Program-made: the position numbers and the translations under genes
Assembly (NCBI RefSeq): GCF_000233955.1
Contig: NZ_JH376597.1
Coordinates: 434,001 to 498,000 of the forward strand
Reading direction: 5' to 3'
Length of the DNA: 64,000 nucleotides
Origin: Paraprevotella clara YIT 11840
GTDB taxonomy: Bacteria; Bacteroidota; Bacteroidia; Bacteroidales; Bacteroidaceae
The notes under the pieces: model-generated
The model's input: the letters and a program-made list of their open reading frames with translations, nothing else
Database searches by the model: none
What the model was told of the DNA's origin: nothing
Part shown: positions 1 to 8,954 of the stretch, in pieces
Layout: every line of letters begins with the position of its first letter
Numbering within the stretch: position 1 is the first letter of the stretch

Positions 1-1182
1 CGCCGATGCCCAATCCAAATCTATGCGCCCGATGCTACCGGTAACTTTCACGTCCTCCGGAACCGGTGGAACGGGATAGGAAACATACGCCGTGGTCGTA
101 TCGGAATAAGTGTACATCATGCCGGTCAATACATCTACGTTTTTCAACTTCATCATCGTACGCAAATAAGGAGCATCAAGCCCTTTCCGGTCTACATAAT
201 GATGATAAACCGCCTCATTGGCGAGGATACGGTTGTTGGGCATGGACGAAGGAGCATTGTTCGACGGAGCCGGATAGTAAAACTTATGCCCGTGATAGTC
301 TATCGGTGTCCAGTCCACCGGATGTTCGAGATTGAACTTGGCATAATACTCGAAGCCTTTCAACAGCAAGTTGTCCTCGTAGGCATACATATCCAACCCT
401 TGATTCCATAAAGCCTGGCAAAGGTCGACATACGCATCTATCCCGATGGCTGCATGGGGTTGGTCGCGTCCCATCTCTACCGGTTGGCCGCCAAAGACGA
501 TGCCTTCCGTAATGCAACCGCCTCCCTTGCCGGTCTTGTAATAGGCGATGGCATCATTCACCATCTCCGCATCATCCAAGAAAATCCCAATGTACAGGCA
601 AGCGACATTGGCCGGACCGTCCCAACCGGGCCATGTCCCCGCCTCACCTCGGAAGTCCCGGCACGCCGGATAAATGTAGTCTCGCGCCATCTTTTCAAAA
701 CGTTCCACGTCTTCGGCCTTCCATCCCGGATAAAGCCGGACCAGTTCGGCGGCCTCTATGAATTCGCATGCCGGAAGCATGTACAACTCTCCCGTCACCA
801 CAGACTGCACACTGGCTGACCACGCATTCAATATATCCACGGCACATCGGGCATGTGCCTCATCTCCTGTAACGTACCAACGCAGGATGTTATAATAAGC
901 CGCCATGGCATCGCGCGATGCCCGCTGACGGGTTCCGTCCGTACCTCCGATAGTCGGTTTGGGACTCGCCTTGAAATCCGACTGTGCGTCACGGAAGGCG
1001 CACAAAGCGTCCCAACCGTCAATCCAAGGCTTTTCCTTAGCCAATACTTTCTCTTTCATCCGTTCCAAATCGGCACGGGAGTGATTCAACCCGGGATGTG
1101 CGAACGGAGCCTGCAACTCCTGCGCCTGTCCGATAAAAGGCACAAGGCATAAAATGGCAATCAAAAATATCTTTCTCATCAT
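1..1182 (-). CDS. Alginate lyase family protein, 3' end outside window
   Basis: Secreted enzyme with an (alpha/alpha)-toroid of the alginate lyase family (PF05426 type), which cleaves uronate-containing glycans by beta-elimination or is a relative doing so. I read it directly: it starts MMRKIFLIAILCLVPFIGQA, a clear signal peptide, then about 370 residues with typical motifs (AFAHPGLNHSRADLERM near residue 28, GTWPGWDGPANVACLY in the middle, an MPNNRILANEAVYHHY stretch later). The last visible residues (PPVPEDVKVTGSIGRIDLDW) look like the start of a fibronectin III-like domain. The reading frame is open to base 1, so the C-terminus is missing. It lies 30 bp after the gene at 1213-3501 and is probably cotranscribed with it. 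Family is fairly sure; substrate unknown (glucuronan, alginate or pectin-derived uronates are possible). Confidence 0.8.
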   Translation of the reverse strand, partial: MMRKIFLIAILCLVPFIGQAQELQAPFAHPGLNHSRADLERMKEKVLAKEKPWIDGWDALCAFRDAQSDFKASPKPTIGGTDGTRQRASRDAMAAYYNILRWYVTGDEAHARCAVDILNAWSASVQSVVTGELYMLPACEFIEAAELVRLYPGWKAEDVERFEKMARDYIYPACRDFRGEAGTWPGWDGPANVACLYIGIFLDDAEMVNDAIAYYKTGKGGGCITEGIVFGGQPVEMGRDQPHAAIGIDAYVDLCQALWNQGLDMYAYEDNLLLKGFEYYAKFNLEHPVDWTPIDYHGHKFYYPAPSNNAPSSMPNNRILANEAVYHHYVDRKGLDAPYLRTMMKLKNVDVLTGMMYTYSDTTTAYVSYPVPPVPEDVKVTGSIGRIDLDWASA

Positions 1183-1212
1183 AAGTTGGTATTAGAATTT
1201 TGTTTATCCCAT

Positions 1213-3501
1213 TCATTCCACTATCAATACCACCGTGGATTTCGGTTCCACCTGCAACACGCGTTCTGTCACCGTCTCCTTGGAGGGAAATGCTCTCACG
1301 GACTTCGCCGCAGGCACTTCCACATCGAATGTTCTGTCCGGCGTACAATTCATCGCTATCAAATACTTGCCGTAACGCAGGGTGTAGAAGTCCCCCTTCC
1401 CGGCATATACGCTTTCCTGCCCCGGTTCAAAGTGAACGCCTTCGGGTGCCTTGGCAATAGGCAACTGCTCGCCGGTATGGGCGGACTTCACTTCGGGATA
1501 GAAATTACGGGCAGGCGAAAAATAAAGATTGTTCCGTTCGGGACGGGTATAGGTAAATCCGCTCGGTGTGTATCGGATGTCCTCGAACACCGTGGCGACA
1601 CGGTCGCACTCCGGCGTAATGTAGTGCACACGTGCCAAGAAGTTCACGGCAAAGTTCGCACGCCAATACAAAGATGTGTACAAGATTTCATCCCCGTTTT
1701 TCAACGCCACCACGCCGACTTCCTCGTCAGAGAACAACGCGTCCGGCATACCGTCCGACATGGGCAGGCGACCCTCGCGGCGCGGCTGTTTCATAATCAA
1801 ATCGTACTCACCCGGCAATCGCAGCAACGTATAGGTGGAATTCAATCCGCGGTCTTTCATTTTCTCCTTGACTACGGCAAAGAACTGGTTGTCTTCCATC
1901 ATCTGTTGGGCGTATGCCACTGCTTCAGGATCCAATGTGGCCGCAGCCGCCATGATAGGCGTGCCTTCACGATGGTAACCACGTTCTCCGTAAGTGATAC
2001 CGGCCGGATAATAGCCATGGTCACGCCAGCCGATGACCGACTCGCCGCGCATGGCCGCATATCCGTCATTATCCAATGTCGGATAACGGAAATGACTGCG
2101 CGTGTGCATGATCTTAAGCATCTGGGCACGAATCAGCGGGTCGCGCGTATCGGTAAGGCCGCGTTCACCGGTCACTTCATAAAGATGTACCATCCAGTTC
2201 AGGATTTCACCGTAACCGCCCACATAGCCCAACTCCTTACTCAGACCGTCCGGCGAAAACTGGTAATAGCTTTTCCCCAAAGGCCAGGTCAGTTCTCCCG
2301 TTGCCGACAAACTGCCCGACCACGGGGCAATACCCATGGATTCATAAATGAATTTCAAAGTCTGCCAAACGGGCAGGGCCTCTTCGGGTGACAGAATGGA
2401 AAGCATGCGGTTCACGTTATACAGATGCAAATCCACAATCATGCTCTGGTTGGTATAACTTCGACGATGCGTCTTGGCGTAGTCCACACATTCCCGGCAC
2501 ATAGCCGTCCAATTCTCCCGGCGCGTTTTCCCGTTCGGCATCTTCTCGTCCCAAATCTCACGGATTTCGGGTATAAAGGAATTCAAGGCCTGACACAAAG
2601 GCCCCACCGTCAGCCATGACCCGTCATACACCGATTTGGGATTTTGGGCATAACGCTCATAATACCGGTCGGCCGTACGGATGACCTTCTCCCCCACGTC
2701 CTTGTTCCGATAAGCCACTGTCCACGGCTCATGATAGGCATACGCCAAAAGCGAAGCGGTTTCCTGGTCTATCTCCGTTTGGTTCAGGTAACCTGAAATT
2801 TGACGGTTCACGAACTGCCTGACCTCCTCCATGACTTCCGCTCCCGGTGCGGTACGTACCCGTCGTTCGTTCTTTTCTATCTGCTTCTTCTCTTTCTCCG
2901 AGGGCTGGAAACAAGTCTCCGTATGGGTATATCCTTTATATAGTGCTTTCGACGGCTTTTCCATTACTTTTTGATAAGCATCGAAAGTTTCTCCGTAGCG
3001 GAATATACGTCCGGTAGAACGGATACTCAATTCTATTTTCTTTTTTCCTCGGGTCATACTGATGGGCAAGGGCAGCGTGGCATATGTGAACCGGCCGGAA
3101 TAAGGCTTATCTTCATTGGCTATGTCCAACACGTCGTAGTCGCCCAAATGACGGTATCCTATCTGCTTCCCCTCGCAAAACAAGATGAGGATATTGCTGT
3201 TCCCGCTGTCCGAGCCCCAGAAACGAGCCGTAAAATAATTCTGTTTCTCCGGATCGACTTTCATCGTAAAGGTGATATGGCCTCCCTCTACCCTTTCGCC
3301 GGGTATGGGCAACAGCACACGGGCCTCTTCTCCCAAGCCGCCAGTTACCACCTGACTGGCTTTTGCGGAAAATCCATGCTTCTTCTCTGAAGCGGAATGT
3401 CCGAAAACGATCTCATCCAATACCTCCGTTTTCCGGGCATACAAACCACTCGCGAACAACAATCCGCACACCACACACATCCACAATCTCATTGTTTTCA
3501 T
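1213..3501 (-). CDS. Secreted (alpha/alpha)-toroid protein, putative polysaccharide lyase or hydrolase
   Basis: 762 residues with signal peptide MKTMRLWMCVVCGLLFASGLYA. I do not recognise the exact family. Residues ~35-195 look like a beta-sandwich (ITFTMKVDPEKQNYFTARFW, then strand-rich sequence ending near RSTGRIFRYGETFDAY). Residues ~210-560 are helical with aromatic and acidic clusters of the kind found in (alpha/alpha)6 toroids (YDGSWLTVGPLCQALNSF, TNQSMIVDLHLYNVNRML, GYYPAGITYGERGYHREG). The remainder is again strand-rich, as in heparinase/chondroitinase-like lyases and GH127-like enzymes. His/Arg/Tyr around the YGERGYHREG segment could belong to an active site, which is inference. It sits between an ECF sigma gene (42 bp upstream) and an alginate-lyase-family gene (30 bp downstream), so a role in the same glycan pathway is likely. 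Confidence 0.65.
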   Translation of the reverse strand: MKTMRLWMCVVCGLLFASGLYARKTEVLDEIVFGHSASEKKHGFSAKASQVVTGGLGEEARVLLPIPGERVEGGHITFTMKVDPEKQNYFTARFWGSDSGNSNILILFCEGKQIGYRHLGDYDVLDIANEDKPYSGRFTYATLPLPISMTRGKKKIELSIRSTGRIFRYGETFDAYQKVMEKPSKALYKGYTHTETCFQPSEKEKKQIEKNERRVRTAPGAEVMEEVRQFVNRQISGYLNQTEIDQETASLLAYAYHEPWTVAYRNKDVGEKVIRTADRYYERYAQNPKSVYDGSWLTVGPLCQALNSFIPEIREIWDEKMPNGKTRRENWTAMCRECVDYAKTHRRSYTNQSMIVDLHLYNVNRMLSILSPEEALPVWQTLKFIYESMGIAPWSGSLSATGELTWPLGKSYYQFSPDGLSKELGYVGGYGEILNWMVHLYEVTGERGLTDTRDPLIRAQMLKIMHTRSHFRYPTLDNDGYAAMRGESVIGWRDHGYYPAGITYGERGYHREGTPIMAAAATLDPEAVAYAQQMMEDNQFFAVVKEKMKDRGLNSTYTLLRLPGEYDLIMKQPRREGRLPMSDGMPDALFSDEEVGVVALKNGDEILYTSLYWRANFAVNFLARVHYITPECDRVATVFEDIRYTPSGFTYTRPERNNLYFSPARNFYPEVKSAHTGEQLPIAKAPEGVHFEPGQESVYAGKGDFYTLRYGKYLIAMNCTPDRTFDVEVPAAKSVRAFPSKETVTERVLQVEPKSTVVLIVE

Positions 3502-3543
3502 GTTTATCTTCTTTTTAAGGTAAATGATTCTTCTGTCTTCCCG

Positions 3544-4068
3544 TTAAAAGCCTCCTACAGCCTTGAGATAAGGACGCACCCTTCTCCGCCCTTTCTGTAT
3601 CTGCGCCTCCACCGTACGGCGGCTGATATGAAGTTCCTTCGATATTTCTTCTGCCGTCAGTTCTTCGAAACGGTTCATGCAATATACTTTCCGGCACGCT
3701 TCGGGAAGCGTCTTCGTCCAAGCATATTCCGCTTGCAGCAGACTGTTCGCGTGAATGGCCGACTCTGTCTCTTCGGTAAATTCCGGTTGGATGTCGTATA
3801 TATAAGAATGGACTTCCGACACCACTACCCGACGGCGCAGGCGATCTATCAAAAGGTTCTGTACGGTTGTAAAAGCCAGATTCCGGATGGTAGCCGCATA
3901 CACCATGTCTCCCATATTGATGATTTTAATGAAAGCTTCCTGCACCACGTCTTCGGCATCCGCCAGATTCCGGGTTCTTTTATTGGCATAGGCCACCAAC
4001 AACGTACGGTATCGGGTATATGCCTCAGCTACCAATGTCATCTCTTGCGTATTCTTCAAGTCTTCCAT
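3544..4068 (-). CDS. ECF-type RNA polymerase sigma factor
   Basis: 174 residues, normal for an ECF sigma factor with regions 2 and 4 only. Region 2 is seen at ~35-50 (NLADAEDVVQEAFIKI, the usual DAEDxxQExF signature) and region 4 at ~120-170 (LPEACRKVYCMNRFEELTAEEISKELHIS followed by the SRRTVEAQIQKGRRRVRPYL recognition helix; only short pieces quoted). It directs RNA polymerase to a regulon, in Bacteroidota often glycan-utilisation genes under FecR-type anti-sigma control. No anti-sigma gene is adjacent here. It has a good -7/-33 promoter at 4111-4142 and is followed after 42 bp by the toroid enzyme gene, so it may be the first gene of that operon. It is divergent from the propeller-AraC regulator. 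Confidence 0.9.
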   Translation of the reverse strand: MEDLKNTQEMTLVAEAYTRYRTLLVAYANKRTRNLADAEDVVQEAFIKIINMGDMVYAATIRNLAFTTVQNLLIDRLRRRVVVSEVHSYIYDIQPEFTEETESAIHANSLLQAEYAWTKTLPEACRKVYCMNRFEELTAEEISKELHISRRTVEAQIQKGRRRVRPYLKAVGGF

Positions 4069-4110
4069 GATACTATATGTTTTTTAAGTTTTCGATTCTT
4101 TTGGACAAGA

Positions 4111-4142
4111 CAAAATTATCGTTTGAAAAACCAAAAAACAAC
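4111..4142 (-). promoter_or_regulatory. Bacteroidota promoter for the ECF sigma gene
   Basis: On the minus strand TAATTTTG (4118-4111) matches the -7 consensus TAnnTTTG, with GTTG (4142-4139) 20 bp upstream as the -33 element. The predicted start leaves a leader of roughly 35 nt before the ATG at 4068. Confidence 0.6.
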
Positions 4143-4235
4143 AGAAGAAATTCTCAAAAGTGTTCACCGCAATGTATTTAGACACCAAACCGTCTATTCC
4201 ACTAAAAATCAATATTCTAAATCAACCATTTCAAC

Positions 4236-4267
4236 AGTCCGCTGAATTTGGACGGACTTATCGGACT
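4236..4267. promoter_or_regulatory. Candidate operator: three CGGACT half-sites between divergent regulators
   Basis: AGTCCG at 4236-4241 faces CGGACT at 4253-4258, and a second direct copy CGGACT follows at 4262-4267 (9-bp period, CGGACTTAT then CGGACTATA). The array sits in the middle of the 318-bp intergenic region between the ECF sigma gene and the AraC-type regulator. AraC proteins often bind such direct repeats; binding is inferred only. Confidence 0.35.
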
Positions 4268-4328
4268 ATATTCCTCCTTACTAAGATAATACTTTCCGCG
4301 TCATTTTACGCATTTAAAAGCACTAAAA

Positions 4329-4360
4329 TTTGCAATCATTCGCTTAAAAATATAATTTTG
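4329..4360 (+). promoter_or_regulatory. Bacteroidota promoter for the propeller-AraC regulator
   Basis: TTTG (4329-4332) and TAATTTTG (4353-4360) with a 20-bp spacer match the -33/-7 consensus. Transcription would begin near 4367, giving a leader of only about 20 nt before the ATG at 4387. Confidence 0.7.
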
Positions 4361-4386
4361 TATGCGTTAACAGTTTAAGACGACTC

Positions 4387-7278
4387 ATGAAAAAATACCC
4401 GATACGATTCTTTTCTTTTTTAATTCTTGTAGGATTCCTCTTCGTCGGCCTGCCTCTTCACCCAATAAAAGCCGCACCCACGGAAAACTATCTTACCGAC
4501 CAAGACGGGCTGCCGAACTATACCGTCTATAAAATCTTTAAAGACAGCCGCAACATGATGTGGATAGGTACGTTCAACGGTATCTGCCGTTTCGACGGAC
4601 ATTCTTTCACCAAGTTTCACATCGACCTCCCCAAGCCTCTCAATGCCGTAACGGATATCGTGGAAACCCATGAAGGGCACATCATGTTCGGTACCCGAAA
4701 GGGACTTTACCTTGTAGAACCGGAACGACAGACTTGTGTACAGGTATGCCCCCAAATCTCCTTTGTCAACTGTATCAAAAAAATAGGACAAACTCTCCTC
4801 ATAGGGAGTGCGAACGGGCTTTGGGTATATAAAAACCCGGAAGAGGCAGAACCCATCAAGTTTGAAAATAGCGTCATCTCCAAAGGTAATATCGTCAACG
4901 ACATCACGGACGACGGAAAAGGGGGAGCATGGCTGTGCAGCGACGAGTTCCTGATTCATTTAAACCTGAAAGACAGAAGCCTGAAAAAGTATAAAATCAG
5001 CAAAGACCTGCTGACGGGAAACCTACGCAACATCTGCCGGGGAGGTGACCGTATATATATAGGTACACGTAACAGCGGACTGCTCGTCTTCGATCCCTCT
5101 ACGGCATCTACCGAACCTTACATCGACTTGGACTGTCCCGTCATAGCCGATCTGAACTCCGACGGAAAAGACTTGTTGTACGTAGCCACCGACGGGAACG
5201 GAGCCTATATTATCGACACCCGCAAAAGACAAATCGTCAATACCTATCGTACCAATACGGCCGACTTTCCCCTGCCGAGCAATGCCGTCTATACTTTTTG
5301 GCACGACAAGACGCTCGGCATCAGTTGGTTCGGATTTGCCACCGACGGCATCTGTTACAACTATCACCGTCATCCGCTTTTCAAAATCTATCGTTACAAA
5401 GATCTCAACACCGACGGACTGCCCGTCCGCAGTTTCTGTATCCACGACGGCGACAAAGCCATAGGAACCCAAGACGGTCTTTGGTTTGTCTCGGAAAAGC
5501 GCGACATTATCCGCTATTTTACCTCGGAAGAAATCGGAGGACGCATCGTTACGAACATACAATACTTCGGCGGGCACTTCGTCATCGCCACTTATGAGAA
5601 AGGTTTGAGCATTCTTGACCCTAAGACTTTGGAATTAAGGCATCTCGACTACAACGATAACCTGAAAAACGGTAACTTCAGCCGTATAGAGCCTCTGCAA
5701 GACCAACGGTTGTTTGCATGCAGCAATACGGGTATTTTCGTTTTCGATACCGACTTCAATATCGTCAAGCATTTCCACAGCCGCAACTCGGAACTCCCCA
5801 ACGCTTACATCTGCGACATCCTTTTCGACCTGACCGGCAAGGGATGGATCGGCACCATGTATTCCTTGGCCATTTATGACCCGCTTACTCAAACCATACA
5901 ATCCCGGGATTTTCCCGAAGGCTTCTTCGACAAAGAATCCAATCTTACATTCAACTTATGCCGGAACGGAGATATGCTGGCCGTATCCGAAACATCAGTG
6001 TTCCGTTCCAAATCGGATTTAAGCGAATACACGACCTTGGATCTTTACCAACGGCTGAACATCGGAAATATCTTTTTCATCACCGAAAACCGACAGGGCA
6101 AATACTGGATGGGGACGGACAAAGGATTGTTCCTTTTTGAAAAGGACCTGAAAAACTATTGCCAATTCAACGAAAACGACAACCTCCCGTCACTGCGGTT
6201 CAACCGAAATGAATTTCAGGAAACACCGGACGGTGTGTTTTGGCTCGGTAATACGAAAGGATTGATGTACCTTACCCCACAAATGCAAACCGACCTTAAC
6301 CGAAAAATCTATGGAAAAGTAGCTTTAAACCACATGACCATAGCCAACCGGGAGGTCCAGCCGCAAGATTTCCAACGACAATTAGAACAACAGGAAATCA
6401 GCCTTTCCTGGAACTTCGGCTGCCAGACGTTGTCCGTCGTCCCCATTCTGCTGAACTATGCCAAGCCGCAAGGACGATATTACGAATGGAGTCTGGACGG
6501 AGCGGAATACCGGTCTTCAAGGGACGGGGAAACGATCTCTCCGGACAAGCTTTCCTTAGGGAGCCATACCCTGAAAATCAGACTGGCCGGACACGAAGAG
6601 ACCGCCACAACCTGGCGGATTTCGGTAAGCCCTTCCCTCATTTTCTATATAGAAACCCTACTGGCCGTCCTGCTCGTATTTTTCGCATGGTATGCCAAGG
6701 CTCTCAAAGACAAACGCATACGCTTCAGGAATCTTCTGGTACGTAAACATATCATGGACCTGGAAATCGCCGCCCGACGAGCCATAAGAAAACAAAAGGA
6801 AGAAGAGGAAAAGAAAAGGCAAGAAGCACAGGAAGCCAAAGTGCAGGCCATGTATGAAAAATCGAGAATGAACCAGAATGAATATAAGGCTTTGCACAAA
6901 AAAGTCAAAGACTGCATGGAAAACGACAAACCCTATACCAACCCGAACCTGCGTATTACGGACCTTGCCGCCATGGTAGATTGTACGCCGACCAAACTGT
7001 CGCAAATGTTCAACCAACATCTGCGGCAGAATTTCTTCGACTACGTCAATCTCTACCGCGTGGAGGAGTTCAAACGCCGTGTGGCGAGCGAGAAATACAG
7101 TCAATATACGGTCGTAGCCATTTCTGAAACCTGCGGTTTCAAACGCTCCACCTTCTTCGCCACGTTTAAGAAGTTCGAGCACTGCACCCCGACTGAGTAT
7201 TTACAGCAGCACGGAACAGGACATCCGTCTAAAAACAAGGCGGACACGCCCCCGGCAAACGAAACCGCGACGGATTGA
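4387..7278 (+). CDS. Membrane-spanning propeller sensor fused to AraC-type DNA-binding domain (no kinase)
   Basis: 963 residues. A signal/anchor (MKKYPIRFFSFLILVGFLF) is followed by ~620 residues of Reg_prop-type two-component regulator propeller (repeats such as DSRNMMWIGTFNGICRFDG and GKYWMGTDKGLFLFEKDL), a Y_Y_Y-like domain (~640-740), one membrane segment at ~749-772 (FYIETLLAVLLVFFAWYAKAL), a charged coiled coil (~775-840, KQKEEEEKKRQEAQEAK) and a C-terminal AraC helix-turn-helix (~850-945, ITDLAAMVDCTPTKLSQMF, CGFKRSTFFATFKKFEHCTP). The layout is that of hybrid two-component systems, but HisKA, ATPase and receiver domains are absent, so sensing must pass through the membrane straight to the DNA-binding domain, perhaps by dimerisation through the coiled coil. 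It probably controls the surrounding glycan genes. Domain calls are confident; the mechanism is inference. Confidence 0.9.
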   Translation: MKKYPIRFFSFLILVGFLFVGLPLHPIKAAPTENYLTDQDGLPNYTVYKIFKDSRNMMWIGTFNGICRFDGHSFTKFHIDLPKPLNAVTDIVETHEGHIMFGTRKGLYLVEPERQTCVQVCPQISFVNCIKKIGQTLLIGSANGLWVYKNPEEAEPIKFENSVISKGNIVNDITDDGKGGAWLCSDEFLIHLNLKDRSLKKYKISKDLLTGNLRNICRGGDRIYIGTRNSGLLVFDPSTASTEPYIDLDCPVIADLNSDGKDLLYVATDGNGAYIIDTRKRQIVNTYRTNTADFPLPSNAVYTFWHDKTLGISWFGFATDGICYNYHRHPLFKIYRYKDLNTDGLPVRSFCIHDGDKAIGTQDGLWFVSEKRDIIRYFTSEEIGGRIVTNIQYFGGHFVIATYEKGLSILDPKTLELRHLDYNDNLKNGNFSRIEPLQDQRLFACSNTGIFVFDTDFNIVKHFHSRNSELPNAYICDILFDLTGKGWIGTMYSLAIYDPLTQTIQSRDFPEGFFDKESNLTFNLCRNGDMLAVSETSVFRSKSDLSEYTTLDLYQRLNIGNIFFITENRQGKYWMGTDKGLFLFEKDLKNYCQFNENDNLPSLRFNRNEFQETPDGVFWLGNTKGLMYLTPQMQTDLNRKIYGKVALNHMTIANREVQPQDFQRQLEQQEISLSWNFGCQTLSVVPILLNYAKPQGRYYEWSLDGAEYRSSRDGETISPDKLSLGSHTLKIRLAGHEETATTWRISVSPSLIFYIETLLAVLLVFFAWYAKALKDKRIRFRNLLVRKHIMDLEIAARRAIRKQKEEEEKKRQEAQEAKVQAMYEKSRMNQNEYKALHKKVKDCMENDKPYTNPNLRITDLAAMVDCTPTKLSQMFNQHLRQNFFDYVNLYRVEEFKRRVASEKYSQYTVVAISETCGFKRSTFFATFKKFEHCTPTEYLQQHGTGHPSKNKADTPPANETATD

Positions 7279-7318
7279 CAAAATGTCAAAAAGGAAGTCG
7301 CCACGGGAGAAATTCCTT

Positions 7319-8929
7319 CTACTCCCGGACGATATAAAAACTCCGCTCCACGGGTTCAGCCGTCTGTACCCGTCCGGCCAACCCGTATTGCCAGGCCACA
7401 ACCGTCACTTTCACAGGAAACTTGGCACGGGGCGGAATCCGCGTCAGGCGCAAATTTGTCCCTTCCACCTCGGCCGGACCTTCTTTCACGTAATAATGCA
7501 CCGGCAAACCGCAATCCGACGTGGCGTGAAGCGGAACGGTCTCCGTCCCCTCCGTCACATCCGTGATGCCCGGAAAAAGCAAATATTGCCTACGCCCCTC
7601 CGTGAGAGGATAAGGAAGGCGGACGTTCAGTTCCTGTACCACGCTCTTGTAACGGTCGTCACCGTCGTAACTGGCCAACAGGCACATATCCGACACACGC
7701 CGCGAATTACCCAGCCCCATACGGTAGAAATCGACCACGAATGTCGTGTCGTCCAACTTCTTCACCGGACCGCAGATGCGGGTGATGACGGGACGGCCTT
7801 CCACACGGGGCGACGCTACCGACGCACGAAGGCTGTCCGTGAAGACGGCTTTCAAGCGGAAAGTCACGCCATCGGCTTCCGGACGGAAGGGCACATTGAC
7901 CTTGACATGCGACCGGGGATTGTAAGGTGCCAACCGCCCCTCCTGTTCCACCCCCAGATACAGCATTTCTTTCCCTCTCTCCCGGGCATAACGCTCTTCC
8001 GTAGCCTCAGCCATCTCACGGTCGAAGTACCAGAAAGCATCGTGCACGTCGCCTTTATACTTCGCGTAAGGTGCGGGCTTCGCCCTGTGGGGTTGCACGG
8101 GATGCCAGCGTTCTGCCAACCATCCGTCCTGTGGGCGTACTTTCCGCAAAGCCACGGGACGGTCTTGCGCCACCGTATCGGGCAGACGTGCCTGCAATGC
8201 CTTCTTCACAAACAAGGCGATATATTCCGCCGTACGGTCCGACACGTCGAAATGGCCGCGCCCCGCATCGCAGAGAAAAGAAATGCAACTTTCGGGGTAC
8301 ATCATACGGAATGCCAGTGCCGGATTCACCCGAGCCTCCCACCATTCATATTCCCCTTCTACCATCAGGCCGGGAATACCGTCGATGTTACGCGTCCGCC
8401 CCCACTCCAGATTCTCTCGTCCGTAACCGGTCAGGTTCGTACGCGGCGCATCTCCGTGGTAAGATACCACGGCCAAGGTGCGCTCCGGATGCCAGGCCGC
8501 AAAATTCCACGGGTAGGTCGCCATGGCGGAATGCCCTATCGGGATGATGGGAGTAAATTTCAACTCACCATATCCGCTGGTCTCCGCCAAATCGTCCAAC
8601 ATCTGCCAATAAGCTTCCGGGCTTCCCGAATCCGCTTTCCACTGCTGGTCCCATCCGGGGGTAATCCATATCAATGCCACACCAGCCTCTTTCATCTCGC
8701 GGCGGAACAGCTCGTTCTCAAACAAAGTCTCCTCACACATGTTGTGCGTGCCTATCATCACGGCCCTGACCTGCATGCAGTTCTCCGGAATCCACAAGAA
8801 GGCTTGCGGATGCCATCCAGTCTCGGGCGCGATGACTTTGGAAACCGGAACGGACCATTGCCATTCGGCGGCATGTGAATATATAGTCCAAGCACATAGC
8901 AACAACCATACAACGTTTTTCTTTCTCAT
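7319..8929 (-). CDS. Secreted alpha/beta-hydrolase, probable carbohydrate esterase
   Basis: 536 residues with signal peptide MRKKNVVWLLLCAWTIYSHA. The first ~260 residues have an alpha/beta-hydrolase pattern: WIPENCMQVRAVMIGTHNMC with an oxyanion-type loop, a nucleophile elbow IPIGHSAMATYP with Ser134, and a late DAGRGHFD with His226. The elbow reads G-H-S-A-M rather than the usual GxSxG. Residues ~270-536 form a strand-rich C-terminal part that I do not recognise. The likely reaction is removal of acyl groups from plant glycans in the periplasm or at the surface. It starts 25 bp after the DUF5703 gene and is likely in one transcript with it. The acidic member of the triad is not certain (Glu192/Glu194 region, GLMVEGEYEWWE). 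Confidence 0.7.
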   Translation of the reverse strand: MRKKNVVWLLLCAWTIYSHAAEWQWSVPVSKVIAPETGWHPQAFLWIPENCMQVRAVMIGTHNMCEETLFENELFRREMKEAGVALIWITPGWDQQWKADSGSPEAYWQMLDDLAETSGYGELKFTPIIPIGHSAMATYPWNFAAWHPERTLAVVSYHGDAPRTNLTGYGRENLEWGRTRNIDGIPGLMVEGEYEWWEARVNPALAFRMMYPESCISFLCDAGRGHFDVSDRTAEYIALFVKKALQARLPDTVAQDRPVALRKVRPQDGWLAERWHPVQPHRAKPAPYAKYKGDVHDAFWYFDREMAEATEERYARERGKEMLYLGVEQEGRLAPYNPRSHVKVNVPFRPEADGVTFRLKAVFTDSLRASVASPRVEGRPVITRICGPVKKLDDTTFVVDFYRMGLGNSRRVSDMCLLASYDGDDRYKSVVQELNVRLPYPLTEGRRQYLLFPGITDVTEGTETVPLHATSDCGLPVHYYVKEGPAEVEGTNLRLTRIPPRAKFPVKVTVVAWQYGLAGRVQTAEPVERSFYIVRE

Positions 8930-8954
8930 TTTATCCTTTTTCTGAAAATCCCTA

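Noticed and set aside
7283-8878. 531-codon open frame on the plus strand opposite the esterase gene
   Set aside because: It mirrors the high-GC third positions of the minus-strand gene, is His/Arg/Pro-rich, lacks any family pattern and overlaps a gene with clear signal peptide and motifs.
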